A program made the position numbers and the translations under genes. Below are positions 16,637 through 24,029 of a stretch of 39,340 bases of DNA, in pieces. The notes beneath the pieces were generated by a model, which saw nothing but the letters and a program-made list of their open reading frames with translations, ran no database searches and was not told where the DNA came from. Numbering within the stretch: position 1 is the stretch's first letter; each line of letters begins with the position of its first letter. Source of the DNA: an uncultured Eubacteriales bacterium (GTDB lineage: Bacteria > Bacillota > Clostridia > Oscillospirales > Butyricicoccaceae); the NCBI GenBank assembly GCA_934636325.1, contig CAKUAK010000009.1:1-39340 (forward strand), read 5' to 3'.

Positions 16637-17842
16637 TTATACTGCCTTTTGGGACTCCTTCTTATACTTGGAAACGTATACCGAAGAGATACCTGTGGCA
16701 ACGGCAAAGGCAGCGGCCGCCAGGATAAAGGGCAGCATGACGTTGGCGTCATAGATCAGGCCGGCAAACAGGGCGCCGAAGATGCCGCCGAGGGAGTTCA
16801 TCGACTGATAGAAGCCCATGACGCTGTTGCTCGTCTCGGGGTTGGCGCGGGTCGCGGCCAGGTTCTGGAGCAGCGGCAGCCTGATGGCGTTGAGCGTAAA
16901 GAAGGTGACGTCGACGATGACGAAGGGTATGAGGGTATTGAAGAACAGGATCGAACCGAGGGCCACCGTGCTGAGGCACATGATGGGGAAGAAGCTGCGG
17001 TTGGTATCGGTGCGCTTTACCATCCGGATGCATACCGTCGAGTTGGCGATCAGGGTGACGACGGCGATGATGGCCTTGAAGATGCCGTTATAGGCCGACG
17101 ACAGGCCGAACTGATCCTTTATATAATAGTTGAAGCACTGCTCGAAGGAGTTCTGGCCGATGGCCGAAATGGCGACAATGGCGAAGATAAGGCCGAGCAT
17201 CGGGGTCATGAACTTCCTTGCGGCGGCAAAAGCGCTGAAGGGGTTGGCCTCTTTGATCGAAAGGGGCTTTTCGGGCTTATGCTTGAAGGGGGTATCGTCC
17301 ATGCAGATGATGAAGAAGAGGACGCCCGCAACCGCGAGGGTGATCGACTGGGCGACAAAGGCAGCCTCGACCGAGATAAGGCCGAGCATACCGCCGACAA
17401 AATAGCCCATAGCTCCGGCGACATTCTGGATCGTGACCATGATGGTCAGGTTCTGGCCCCTCTCGCGGGCATCGCTCGATGTATTGATGACATAGTTCGA
17501 GAAGGATGTGAACATGCCGCCCGTGAAGATACCGGCGAAGAGCCTGCCTCCGACGACCTGGACCTCTGTGGTGGCCGAACCGAAGATGACCTGACCGATC
17601 GAATAACCGATGGCGCAGATCAGCATGACGCGCTTTGTCGGGATATATCCGCACAGGTTGCCCCAGAAGGGGGACATCAGGAAGTTGGCCGTCATCATGG
17701 CGGCAAGGGCGACGCCGAACATCGAGCTGTCAAGCTGGCGTTCGACGATAAGTGTCGGGGTAACGGGATGGGCGAAGCTGGCCGCCATATTGAACATCAC
17801 CATTACGGCAAAGAAAAGCAGTAACCTTTTATTCTGTTTCAT
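16637..17842 (-). CDS. MFS transporter, DHA1-like (copy B)
   Basis: This 401-residue paralogue of the neighbouring transporter starts at MKQNKRLLLFFAVMV with AAGGAGG 11 nt upstream; residues before this in the open frame are leader. It has about 12 membrane segments, with FWGNLCGYIPTKRVML after TM2 and FAGIFTGGMFTS near TM4-5. Similarity to copy A continues to the last helix, and differences are scattered rather than blocky, indicating an older duplication under constraint. The long upstream region holds a promoter and a hairpin. The substrate is not known. Confidence 0.85.
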   Translation of the reverse strand: MKQNKRLLLFFAVMVMFNMAASFAHPVTPTLIVERQLDSSMFGVALAAMMTANFLMSPFWGNLCGYIPTKRVMLICAIGYSIGQVIFGSATTEVQVVGGRLFAGIFTGGMFTSFSNYVINTSSDARERGQNLTIMVTIQNVAGAMGYFVGGMLGLISVEAAFVAQSITLAVAGVLFFIICMDDTPFKHKPEKPLSIKEANPFSAFAAARKFMTPMLGLIFAIVAISAIGQNSFEQCFNYYIKDQFGLSSAYNGIFKAIIAVVTLIANSTVCIRMVKRTDTNRSFFPIMCLSTVALGSILFFNTLIPFVIVDVTFFTLNAIRLPLLQNLAATRANPETSNSVMGFYQSMNSLGGIFGALFAGLIYDANVMLPFILAAAAFAVATGISSVYVSKYKKESQKAV

Positions 17843-17885
17843 GATACGCTTTTCCTCCTTTTTCTTTGATTTAATACAATTAAAG

Positions 17886-17914
17886 ATTATACACTTATTT
17901 CCTCCATGGGGCAA
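17886..17914 (-). promoter_or_regulatory. Predicted promoter of MFS copy B
   Basis: On the minus strand TTGCCC (17914-17909) and a perfect TATAAT (17891-17886) are separated by 17 nt. The start point would be near 17879, giving a leader of about 37 nt. Confidence 0.65.
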
Positions 17915-17948
17915 CATAAAATGATTAGTAAATATGCGCAAAAAAATC

Positions 17949-17972
17949 GTCAGGTAGCACAAGCTAACTGAC
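17949..17972 (-). terminator. Hairpin with T-run upstream of MFS copy B
   Basis: Read leftward, GTCAGTTAGC, loop TTGT, GCTACCTGAC forms a 10-bp stem with one mismatch, followed by GATTTTTTG. It looks like a second, tandem terminator behind eno, or an attenuator or operator in the long upstream region of the MFS gene. It lies about 35 nt upstream of that gene's -35 box. Confidence 0.5.
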
Positions 17973-18040
17973 ATTATCACAGATATTTGTTTGTATTATC
18001 TCAATATCACCCATATAAGACCCGGCGGCGCGTCAGAATA

Positions 18041-18070
18041 AAAGGCCCGCGCCGGGCGGCGCGGGCCTTT
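18041..18070 (-). terminator. Terminator of the glycolytic operon
   Basis: A 13-bp perfect stem (AAAGGCCCGCGCC, loop GGGC, GGCGCGGGCCTTT) begins 21 nt past the eno stop and leads into TTATTCTG on the minus strand. Confidence 0.85.
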
Positions 18071-18091
18071 TGATATGACGGAAATAATATC

Positions 18092-19402
18092 TTACTTCAG
18101 GTTGAACCAGGCGTTCAGGCCGGGATACTCGGCGACCTCGCCCAGCTCTTCCTCGATGCGGAGCAGCTGGTTGTACTTGGCGACGCGGTCGGTACGGCTG
18201 GGGGCGCCTGTCTTGATCTGGCCGGCGTTGAGAGCGACCGACAGGTCGGCAATGGTGGTGTCCTCTGTCTCGCCGCTGCGGTGAGAGATGACGGCTGTGT
18301 AACCGGCGCGGTTAGCCATCTTGATGGCGTTGAGGGTCTCGGTCAGCGTGCCGATCTGGTTGACCTTGATGAGGATCGAGTTGGCAACGCCCAGCTCGAT
18401 GCCCTTTGCAAGGCGCTGTGTGTTGGTGACGAAGAGGTCGTCGCCGACAAGCTGGATCTTCTTGCCCAGGGTGTCGGTCAGCATCTTCCAGCCTTCCCAG
18501 TCTTCCTCGGCCATGCCGTCCTCAAGAGAGATGATGGGGTACTTCTCGGCAAAGGTCTTCCACATCCTGACAAGCTGCTGACGTGTCAGCTTCTTGCCCG
18601 ACTTGGGCTGGATGTAGCACTGCTCTTCGTCGTTCCACCACTCGGAGGAAGCGGCGTCGATGGCGATCTTGAAGTCCTGTCCGGGGACATAGCCGGCGGC
18701 CTCGATGGCCTCGACGATGACCTTAAGGGCGTCTTCGTCCTTCTTGAGGTTGGGGGCATAGCCGCCCTCGTCGCCGACACCGGCGGCGGGTGTGCCGTTG
18801 TTCTTCAGAACGCCCTTGAGGGTATGGAATACCTCGGCGCACATACGCAGAGCCTCGCGGAAGGAGGGGGCGCCGACAGGCATGATCATGAACTCCTGGA
18901 TCTCAACATTGTTTGTGGCATGAGCGCCGCCGTTGAGGATATTCATCATGGGAACGGGCATTGTGTTGGCGTTGCAGCCGCCGACATAGTTATAAAGGGT
19001 CATGCCGAGGCTCTCGCAGGCGGCCTTTGCGCAGGCCAGCGAAGCGCCGAGGATGGCGTTTGCGCCGAGACGTGTCTTATTGGGTGTGCCGTCCAGCTCG
19101 ATCATGGCCTTATCAATGGCGATCTGATCCATGGCGTTCATGCCGATGAGCAGATCGGCGATCTCGGTATTGACGGCCTCGACAGCCTTCAGAACGCCCT
19201 TGCCGCCGTAACGTGCCTTATCGCCGTCGCGGAGCTCGCAGGCCTCGAAGATACCGGTGGAAGCGCCGGAGGGAACGGCTGCGCGGCCGCAGCAGATCTG
19301 CATGCCGTCGTCAACATATACCTCGACCTCAACGGTGGGGTTACCGCGGCTGTCCATGACCTCGCGGCCAAGGACGTCGATGATCTCGATCATTTTTTTC
19401 AT
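18092..19402 (-). CDS. eno: Enolase
   Basis: Enolase interconverts 2-phosphoglycerate and phosphoenolpyruvate in the cytoplasm with Mg2+. The 436-residue protein has the conserved N-terminus (GREVMDSRGNPTVEVEV), a SGASTGIFEACELRDGD loop near residue 42, the barrel ligands in ISLEDGMAEEDW and LVGDDLFVTN, and the signature SHRSGETEDTTIADLSVA. The first ATG (8 nt after AAAGGAG) is used; a second ATG lies three codons on. It is the last gene of pgk-tpiA-gpmI-eno, 27 nt after gpmI. No gap gene precedes the operon here. Confidence 0.97.
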   Translation of the reverse strand: MKKMIEIIDVLGREVMDSRGNPTVEVEVYVDDGMQICCGRAAVPSGASTGIFEACELRDGDKARYGGKGVLKAVEAVNTEIADLLIGMNAMDQIAIDKAMIELDGTPNKTRLGANAILGASLACAKAACESLGMTLYNYVGGCNANTMPVPMMNILNGGAHATNNVEIQEFMIMPVGAPSFREALRMCAEVFHTLKGVLKNNGTPAAGVGDEGGYAPNLKKDEDALKVIVEAIEAAGYVPGQDFKIAIDAASSEWWNDEEQCYIQPKSGKKLTRQQLVRMWKTFAEKYPIISLEDGMAEEDWEGWKMLTDTLGKKIQLVGDDLFVTNTQRLAKGIELGVANSILIKVNQIGTLTETLNAIKMANRAGYTAVISHRSGETEDTTIADLSVALNAGQIKTGAPSRTDRVAKYNQLLRIEEELGEVAEYPGLNAWFNLK

Positions 19403-19429
19403 AGCTATTACTCCTTTATTTTGAGGATA

Positions 19430-20941
19430 TTATTTGTCAAGCAGGCTGACGCCGGTTATCTCGGCCGGCTGGGGCAGGCCCAGCAGCTCGAGCATGGTGG
19501 GCGCCAGATCGCAGAGGCGGCCGTCGTGGATGCTGCGGCCGTCTCCGACCAGTATGACGGGGACAAGGGCGGTGGTATGGGCCGTAAAGGGCTTGCCCTC
19601 TTCGTCCAGCATGCGGTCGGCGTTGCCGTGGTCGGCGGTGATGATGGCCTTTCCGCCCATCTTTTCTATCGAAGCGACAAGGCGTCCGACGCAGGTGTCG
19701 ACCGTCTCGACGGCCTTGACGGCGGCTTCAAAGACACCGGTATGGCCGACCATGTCGCAGTTGGCAAGGTTGAGTATGACGACGTCGTACTTGCCGCTCT
19801 CGATGGCGGCGCAGCACTTGTCGGTGACCTCGACGGCGCTCATCTCGGGCCGGAGGTCATATGTCGCCACCTTGGGGGAGGCGACCAATATCCTGTCCTC
19901 ACCCTCGAAGGAACGCTCTTCGCCGCCGTTAAAGAAGAAGGTGACGTGGGCATATTTCTCGGTCTCGGCGATGCGCAGCTGTGTCAGGCCCTTTTCGGCA
20001 ATATACTCGCCGAAGATGTTGCTGAGCACCTGGGGCTTGAATGCGACATGGACGCCGGGCATCGAGGCGTCATACTGTGTGAAGCAGACGTAATAGGGGG
20101 CGATCATTCCGCCGGGCCTGTCGAAGCCCTTGAAATCGGGGTCACAGAAGGCGCGGGTGATCTCCCTTGCCCTGTCGGGGCGGAAGTTATAGAAGATAAC
20201 GCTGTCCTCGTGGCGGATGACTCCTTCGGGGCAGCAGATGACAGGCTTTACGAACTCATCGGTGACGCCGGCGTCATAGGATGCGCGGACGGCGGCGACG
20301 GGATCGGCGGCCTTCTCGCCCTCGGCCCTTGTCAGGGCTGCGTAGGCAAGCTCGACCCTGTCCCAGCGGCTGTCGCGGTCCATGGCGTAAAAACGTCCCA
20401 TGACGGTGGCGACGCGGCAGGATGTGCCCTTTATCTTATCGCACAGGCGCTGAAGGAAATCTGCGCCCGAGGCAGGGGGCGTATCGCGCCCGTCGAGGAA
20501 GCAGTGGACATAGGACTGCACGCCCTCCCTCTCGCAGAGGTCGATGAGGGCAAAGAGATGGTCGAGGTGGCTGTGAACGCCGCCGGTGCTGAGCAGGCCG
20601 TAAAGATGGACGCGGCCGCCGCTTTCCTTTGCGTGGCCGATGGCGGCCAAAAGCTCTTCGTTTTTGAAGAAATCGCCGTCGGCGATGGATTTTGTGATCC
20701 TCGTCAGTTCCTGATATACGACACGGCCGGCGCCGATGTTGGTATGGCCGACCTCGCTGTTGCCCATCTGCCCTTCGGGCAGGCCGACGGCCATGCCGGA
20801 GGCCTGGAGGTGGGCGGTGGGGCAGGTCTGCATGAGACGGTCCATATTGGGTGTGGCCGCCGCCGCGATGGCGTCGCCCTTGCCGCCGTCCCCGCAGCCG
20901 TAGCCGTCGAGTATCATTAAGACAAGAGGTTTTTTTGACAT
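19430..20941 (-). CDS. gpmI: 2,3-bisphosphoglycerate-independent phosphoglycerate mutase
   Basis: GpmI interconverts 3- and 2-phosphoglycerate through a phosphoserine, using Mn2+. The 503-residue protein is of normal length. It has metal-binding Asp12 (LMILDGYG), the catalytic Ser62 in MGNSEVGHTNIGAGR, HCFLDGRDTPP near residue 130, and the C-terminal metal sites in LANCDMVGHTG and TADHGNADRM. The ATG has AGGGAG 8 nt upstream. It lies 19 nt after tpiA and before eno in the glycolytic operon. Confidence 0.97.
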   Translation of the reverse strand: MSKKPLVLMILDGYGCGDGGKGDAIAAAATPNMDRLMQTCPTAHLQASGMAVGLPEGQMGNSEVGHTNIGAGRVVYQELTRITKSIADGDFFKNEELLAAIGHAKESGGRVHLYGLLSTGGVHSHLDHLFALIDLCEREGVQSYVHCFLDGRDTPPASGADFLQRLCDKIKGTSCRVATVMGRFYAMDRDSRWDRVELAYAALTRAEGEKAADPVAAVRASYDAGVTDEFVKPVICCPEGVIRHEDSVIFYNFRPDRAREITRAFCDPDFKGFDRPGGMIAPYYVCFTQYDASMPGVHVAFKPQVLSNIFGEYIAEKGLTQLRIAETEKYAHVTFFFNGGEERSFEGEDRILVASPKVATYDLRPEMSAVEVTDKCCAAIESGKYDVVILNLANCDMVGHTGVFEAAVKAVETVDTCVGRLVASIEKMGGKAIITADHGNADRMLDEEGKPFTAHTTALVPVILVGDGRSIHDGRLCDLAPTMLELLGLPQPAEITGVSLLDK

Positions 20942-20960
20942 AGGATATCTCCCTTCCGGC

Positions 20961-21731
20961 CTACTGGTTGGCCGCCTGGATTATGCTGTCAAGGCTTTCG
21001 GGCTCGAGGGATGCGCCGCCGATAAGGCCGCCGTCGACATCGGGCATGGCGAACATATCGCGGGCGTTCTTTTCGGAAAGTGAACCGCCGTAGAGGATGG
21101 ATACCCCCCTGGCCGCCCTTGCGCCGTAAGCGGCGCGGAGGCTCTCGCGGATGGCCTCGCCGACCCTGTCGGCCTGCTCGGGCGTGGCAACGCATCCCGT
21201 GCCAATGGCCCAGATAGGCTCATATGCTATGATTATGCGGCGGAGCTGGGTCGAGTCGATGTCCCGCAGCGCCAGCTTGAGCTGTGTGCGGACAAAGTCC
21301 AGCTCGGCCCCCGATTCGCGCACGTCGAGGTTTTCGCCGAGACATACGATGGGGCGGAGGCCGGCCTCCAGCGCCGCTTTTATCTTGAGATTGACGTCAA
21401 GATCGGTCTCGCCGAAGTATGTGCGGCGCTCGGAATGACCGATGATGACATATTTGACGCCGAGGTCGGCCAGCATCCGGCAGGAGATCTCGCCGGTATA
21501 GGCGCCCTTTTCGGCATAATGACATGTCTGCGCGCCAATGGCGATGCGGGTCCCCCGCGCCGCCTTGACGGCCTGTGATATGTGTGTGAACGGCACGCAC
21601 AGGATAACGTCGCACCACTTGGCCGATGCGGCGCTGCCCTTGAGCCGTCCGATGAACTCGCGGCATTCGCCGGGCAGCTTGTTCATCTTCCAGTTGCCGG
21701 CAATGACTGTTTTTCTGTACCTTCTGTTCAT
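20961..21731 (-). CDS. tpiA: Triosephosphate isomerase
   Basis: TpiA interconverts dihydroxyacetone phosphate and glyceraldehyde 3-phosphate. The 256-residue TIM barrel has the active-site Asn13 and Lys15 (AGNWKMNK), the His in IGHSERR, the catalytic Glu in AYEPIWAIGTG with its flexible loop, and the phosphate-binding GGSLSEKNA. The N-terminus carries a few extra basic residues (MNRRYRK) compared with most homologues. AAGG lies 6 nt before the ATG. It follows pgk by 21 nt. Confidence 0.97.
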   Translation of the reverse strand: MNRRYRKTVIAGNWKMNKLPGECREFIGRLKGSAASAKWCDVILCVPFTHISQAVKAARGTRIAIGAQTCHYAEKGAYTGEISCRMLADLGVKYVIIGHSERRTYFGETDLDVNLKIKAALEAGLRPIVCLGENLDVRESGAELDFVRTQLKLALRDIDSTQLRRIIIAYEPIWAIGTGCVATPEQADRVGEAIRESLRAAYGARAARGVSILYGGSLSEKNARDMFAMPDVDGGLIGGASLEPESLDSIIQAANQ

Positions 21732-21752
21732 TTTAACCTTTTTCCCGTTTCT

Positions 21753-22943
21753 TTATTTATCGAGAAGGCAGGCGATGCCCGGGAGTTCAATGCCTTCAAG
21801 GAACTCGATAGCAGCCCCGCCGCCTGTGGACACGTGGGTCACCTTGTCCTGGAGACCCAGCTTTTCAATGGCCGCGGCGCTGTCGCCGCCGCCTATGATC
21901 GATACCGCGCCGCTCTCGGCCACGGCACGAGCGATGCCCTCTGTTCCGGCGGCGAAGTTAGACATTTCAAATACGCCGGCGGGGCCGTTCCAGACGATGG
22001 TCTTTGCGCCCTTGATGACCTTTGTGTAATTCTCGACCGTCCTGGGGCCGATGTCCATTCCCATGCTGGCCTCGGGGATGCATCCGGCCTCGACGACGCA
22101 GAAGTTGCTCTCGTTGCTGAACTGGTCGGCGATGACCGTATCGACCGGCAGATATATCTTTGTGCCCCTTGCAGCGGCCTTGGCAATAAGGCCGCTGACC
22201 AGCTCGATGCTCTTGTCATCGCAGATCGAGCTGCCGATGCTGCCCCCGTTGGCCTTGAAGAAGGTATAGGCCATGCCGCCGACGATCAGGATGGCATCGC
22301 ATTTACCGATAAAGCTGCCGATAAGGCCCAGCTTGTCCGCGACCTTCGAGCCGCCCATGATGGCGATGAAGGGATGCTCGGGCGCCGCCATGGCTCCACC
22401 CATAACGGTCAGCTCTTTTTCGATAAGGAAGCCGCATACGGCGGGAATGTATTTTGCGACGCCGGTTATCGAGGCGTGGGCGCGGTGCGCCGCGCCGAAG
22501 GCGTCGTTGACATATATATCGGCGAGATCGGCCAGCTTACGGGCGAACTCGGGGTCGCACTTCTCTTCGCCCGGATCGAAGCGGAGATTTTCCAGCATGA
22601 CGATCTGGCCCGGCTTGATGTCGGAGCAGAGACGCTGTGCGTCGGGGCCGACGGTGTCGAAGGACATCTTGACATCCTGACCCAGCAGGGACGAAAGGTG
22701 GTTGGCCACCGGGGTAAGGGTATACTTCATCTTGCGCTCGCCCTTGGGCCTGCCCAGATGCGAGCAGACGATGACGGCCGCGCCGTTTTCAAGAAGATAA
22801 CGGATGGTGGGAAGCGCCTCTCTGATGCGCTTGTCGTCGGTTATGACGCCCTCGGCGTCCTGGGGTACGTTGAAGTCGCAGCGAAGCAGGACCTTTTTGC
22901 CCTTTACATCTACATCCTTGACCGATCTCTTACGATAATCCAT
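21753..22943 (-). CDS. pgk: Phosphoglycerate kinase
   Basis: Pgk makes ATP from 1,3-bisphosphoglycerate. The 396-residue protein has RCDFNVPQ (Arg21, Asp23, Asn25), the substrate-loop CSHLGRPKG, LENLRFDPGEEK, the hinge and nucleotide region (FIAIMGGSKVADK) and the C-terminal GGGDSAAAIEKLGL with HVSTGGGAAIEFLEG. It is the first gene of pgk-tpiA-gpmI-eno. GGGAG lies about 10 nt before the ATG. Confidence 0.97.
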   Translation of the reverse strand: MDYRKRSVKDVDVKGKKVLLRCDFNVPQDAEGVITDDKRIREALPTIRYLLENGAAVIVCSHLGRPKGERKMKYTLTPVANHLSSLLGQDVKMSFDTVGPDAQRLCSDIKPGQIVMLENLRFDPGEEKCDPEFARKLADLADIYVNDAFGAAHRAHASITGVAKYIPAVCGFLIEKELTVMGGAMAAPEHPFIAIMGGSKVADKLGLIGSFIGKCDAILIVGGMAYTFFKANGGSIGSSICDDKSIELVSGLIAKAAARGTKIYLPVDTVIADQFSNESNFCVVEAGCIPEASMGMDIGPRTVENYTKVIKGAKTIVWNGPAGVFEMSNFAAGTEGIARAVAESGAVSIIGGGDSAAAIEKLGLQDKVTHVSTGGGAAIEFLEGIELPGIACLLDK

Positions 22944-23049
22944 CAGTAATTCTCTCCCATATTATGTTGTCGGCCGCCATGCGTAAAGCCACCCTTTTTC
23001 GGGCGCGGTATGTTACGGGCATATCGCGCGGGCGGATGCGGCCAAATTG

Positions 23050-23078
23050 ATTATATATTAAAAAAATTGCCTTTTCAA
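23050..23078 (-). promoter_or_regulatory. Glycolytic operon promoter overlapping a terminator-like hairpin
   Basis: On the minus strand TTGAAA (23078-23073) and TATAAT (23055-23050) are 17 nt apart. The same stretch forms TTGCCTT-GAA-AAGGCAA (23083-23067) followed by seven Ts (23066-23060), which is a complete intrinsic terminator shape for leftward transcripts arriving from upstream. The -35 box thus lies inside the stem. The transcript leader of about 100 nt before pgk shows nothing else that I recognise. Confidence 0.65.
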
Positions 23079-23185
23079 GGCAAAACCGGCTTTTTCGGGA
23101 CATAATTATCCGCAAAATCGCATTTCCGCGGCAGTTAGAGATGTTTTTTTCACAAAGCCGCGCCGCCTCCCCCATGGCGAAAGAA

Positions 23186-23207
23186 AAGGGACGCCGAAGC
23201 GTCCCTT
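23186..23207 (-). terminator. Terminator of the small membrane-protein gene
   Basis: AAGGGACGC, loop of 4, GCGTCCCTT (9 bp) begins 9 nt past the stop and continues leftward into TTTTCTTTC. Confidence 0.85.
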
Positions 23208-23215
23208 CCAAGATA

Positions 23216-23605
23216 TCAGTTTTCTTCTGTCGTCTGACGTCCCCCAGCCTCTATATCCTCGAGGGTCATCGTACGTCCCGCCCCACCGAAATAATATATA
23301 TACCCGGCATCGGGTTCATCCTCATAAACCACGGTGAGATGATATCCGCCCCGTTTGGTATCCTTTGTATATACCATCGAGGTGATATCCCTTGTGATCC
23401 CGAGGCTTTGGTATGCCCTGTATGCAAGCCATCGCTCCACAGGATATTCCCATATCAGGACGGCGCATATGCATAATGTCAGCACCGCCGCCGCGATCCA
23501 GCGCACCCTCGGCGTCAATCTGCGCCTCACAGCCGGGATACTGCAGATAACAAAGGCTGTCAAAAGCCAGAAAACAACATTATACTGGGGGTTCAATCGA
23601 ATCAC
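23216..23605 (-). CDS. Small membrane protein, DUF3139-like
   Basis: This 129-residue protein has two hydrophobic helices, about residues 10-25 (VVFWLLTAFVICSIPAV) and 36-51. They are followed by a soluble part with GITRDITSMVYTKDTKRGGY and VVYEDEPDAGYIYYF. The pattern of a Lys-Arg-Gly-Gly-Tyr strand followed by a DEPD-x-x-Y-x-Y strand resembles DUF3139 small exported proteins, a match from memory with moderate confidence. The function is unknown. The ATG lies 13 nt after the remnant cysteine-hydrolase gene, with GGAGTGATTCG just upstream. It may once have formed an operon with that gene. Confidence 0.6.
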   Translation of the reverse strand: MIRLNPQYNVVFWLLTAFVICSIPAVRRRLTPRVRWIAAAVLTLCICAVLIWEYPVERWLAYRAYQSLGITRDITSMVYTKDTKRGGYHLTVVYEDEPDAGYIYYFGGAGRTMTLEDIEAGGRQTTEEN

Positions 23606-23618
23606 TCCTGATTACTTG

Positions 23619-23876
23619 TCAGACACCCGATGCTATGGTTATATTTCTTCTCAGGCCCGGAATATTGACCGCCAGATCATACGGGCCTATGATTCCCGCA
23701 TCGTAATAGGTTGCGGCGGGAGTGGATGGCCCATAATAAAATGCCTGCCATACCATTTTTGAACAATATGTTTTTGAGGTACCATGCAAATCTGTATTGA
23801 TTTGATAGGTCGCATTTGAGTTCATATAGAAATCAAAATAACTATAGACCAAAATGCGTAGATTTTTCTCATAACC
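23619..23876 (-). pseudogene. C-terminal remnant of a YiiX/NlpC-P60-like cysteine hydrolase
   Basis: The open stretch encodes about 85 residues, with no good start codon and no ribosome site. It contains TYCSKMVWQAFYYG, which resembles the catalytic Cys region of permuted papain-like (YiiX/YycO, formerly DUF830) amidases, and then IIGPYDLAVN, which resembles the end of that domain. Intact relatives have about 100-150 more residues, including the His motif, before this point. Upstream in the same frame a TAA follows immediately, and in another frame a short MRKIYAFWSIVILISI peptide overlaps it. I infer a truncated, dead gene; a very short expressed peptide is the alternative. Confidence 0.6.
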
Positions 23877-23984
23877 TTATCTACTCTCCATTACCTCAGT
23901 CACGGAGATATGCTGCCAGCATACCGCTCCTTTCAAAAAAAGTGTTCCGATTGGAGATAGATCTTCGATGGAGCACGATATAAA

Positions 23985-24011
23985 AGCGGGGCGGCAATAT
24001 GCCGCCCCGCT
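23985..24011 (-). terminator. Terminator of the BspA/SLH gene
   Basis: AGCGGGGCGGC, 5-nt loop, GCCGCCCCGCT is an 11-bp perfect stem 19 nt past the stop, leading into TTTATATCG leftward. Between it and the cysteine-hydrolase remnant lies a 15-nt perfect palindrome, TATGCTG-C-CAGCATA (23909-23923), of unknown role. Confidence 0.85.
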
Positions 24012-24029
24012 ACAGCGAGAGAAGTGTAT

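Noticed and set aside
18281..20920. An 879-codon open frame antisense to eno and gpmI, and similar long antisense frames over sucC, sucD, the kor genes and the MFS pair
   Set aside because: High-GC codon use leaves the antisense frame open. The translated products are low-complexity (Asp, Gly, Ala, Leu-rich), lack ribosome sites and match no fold, while the sense strands encode complete enzymes.
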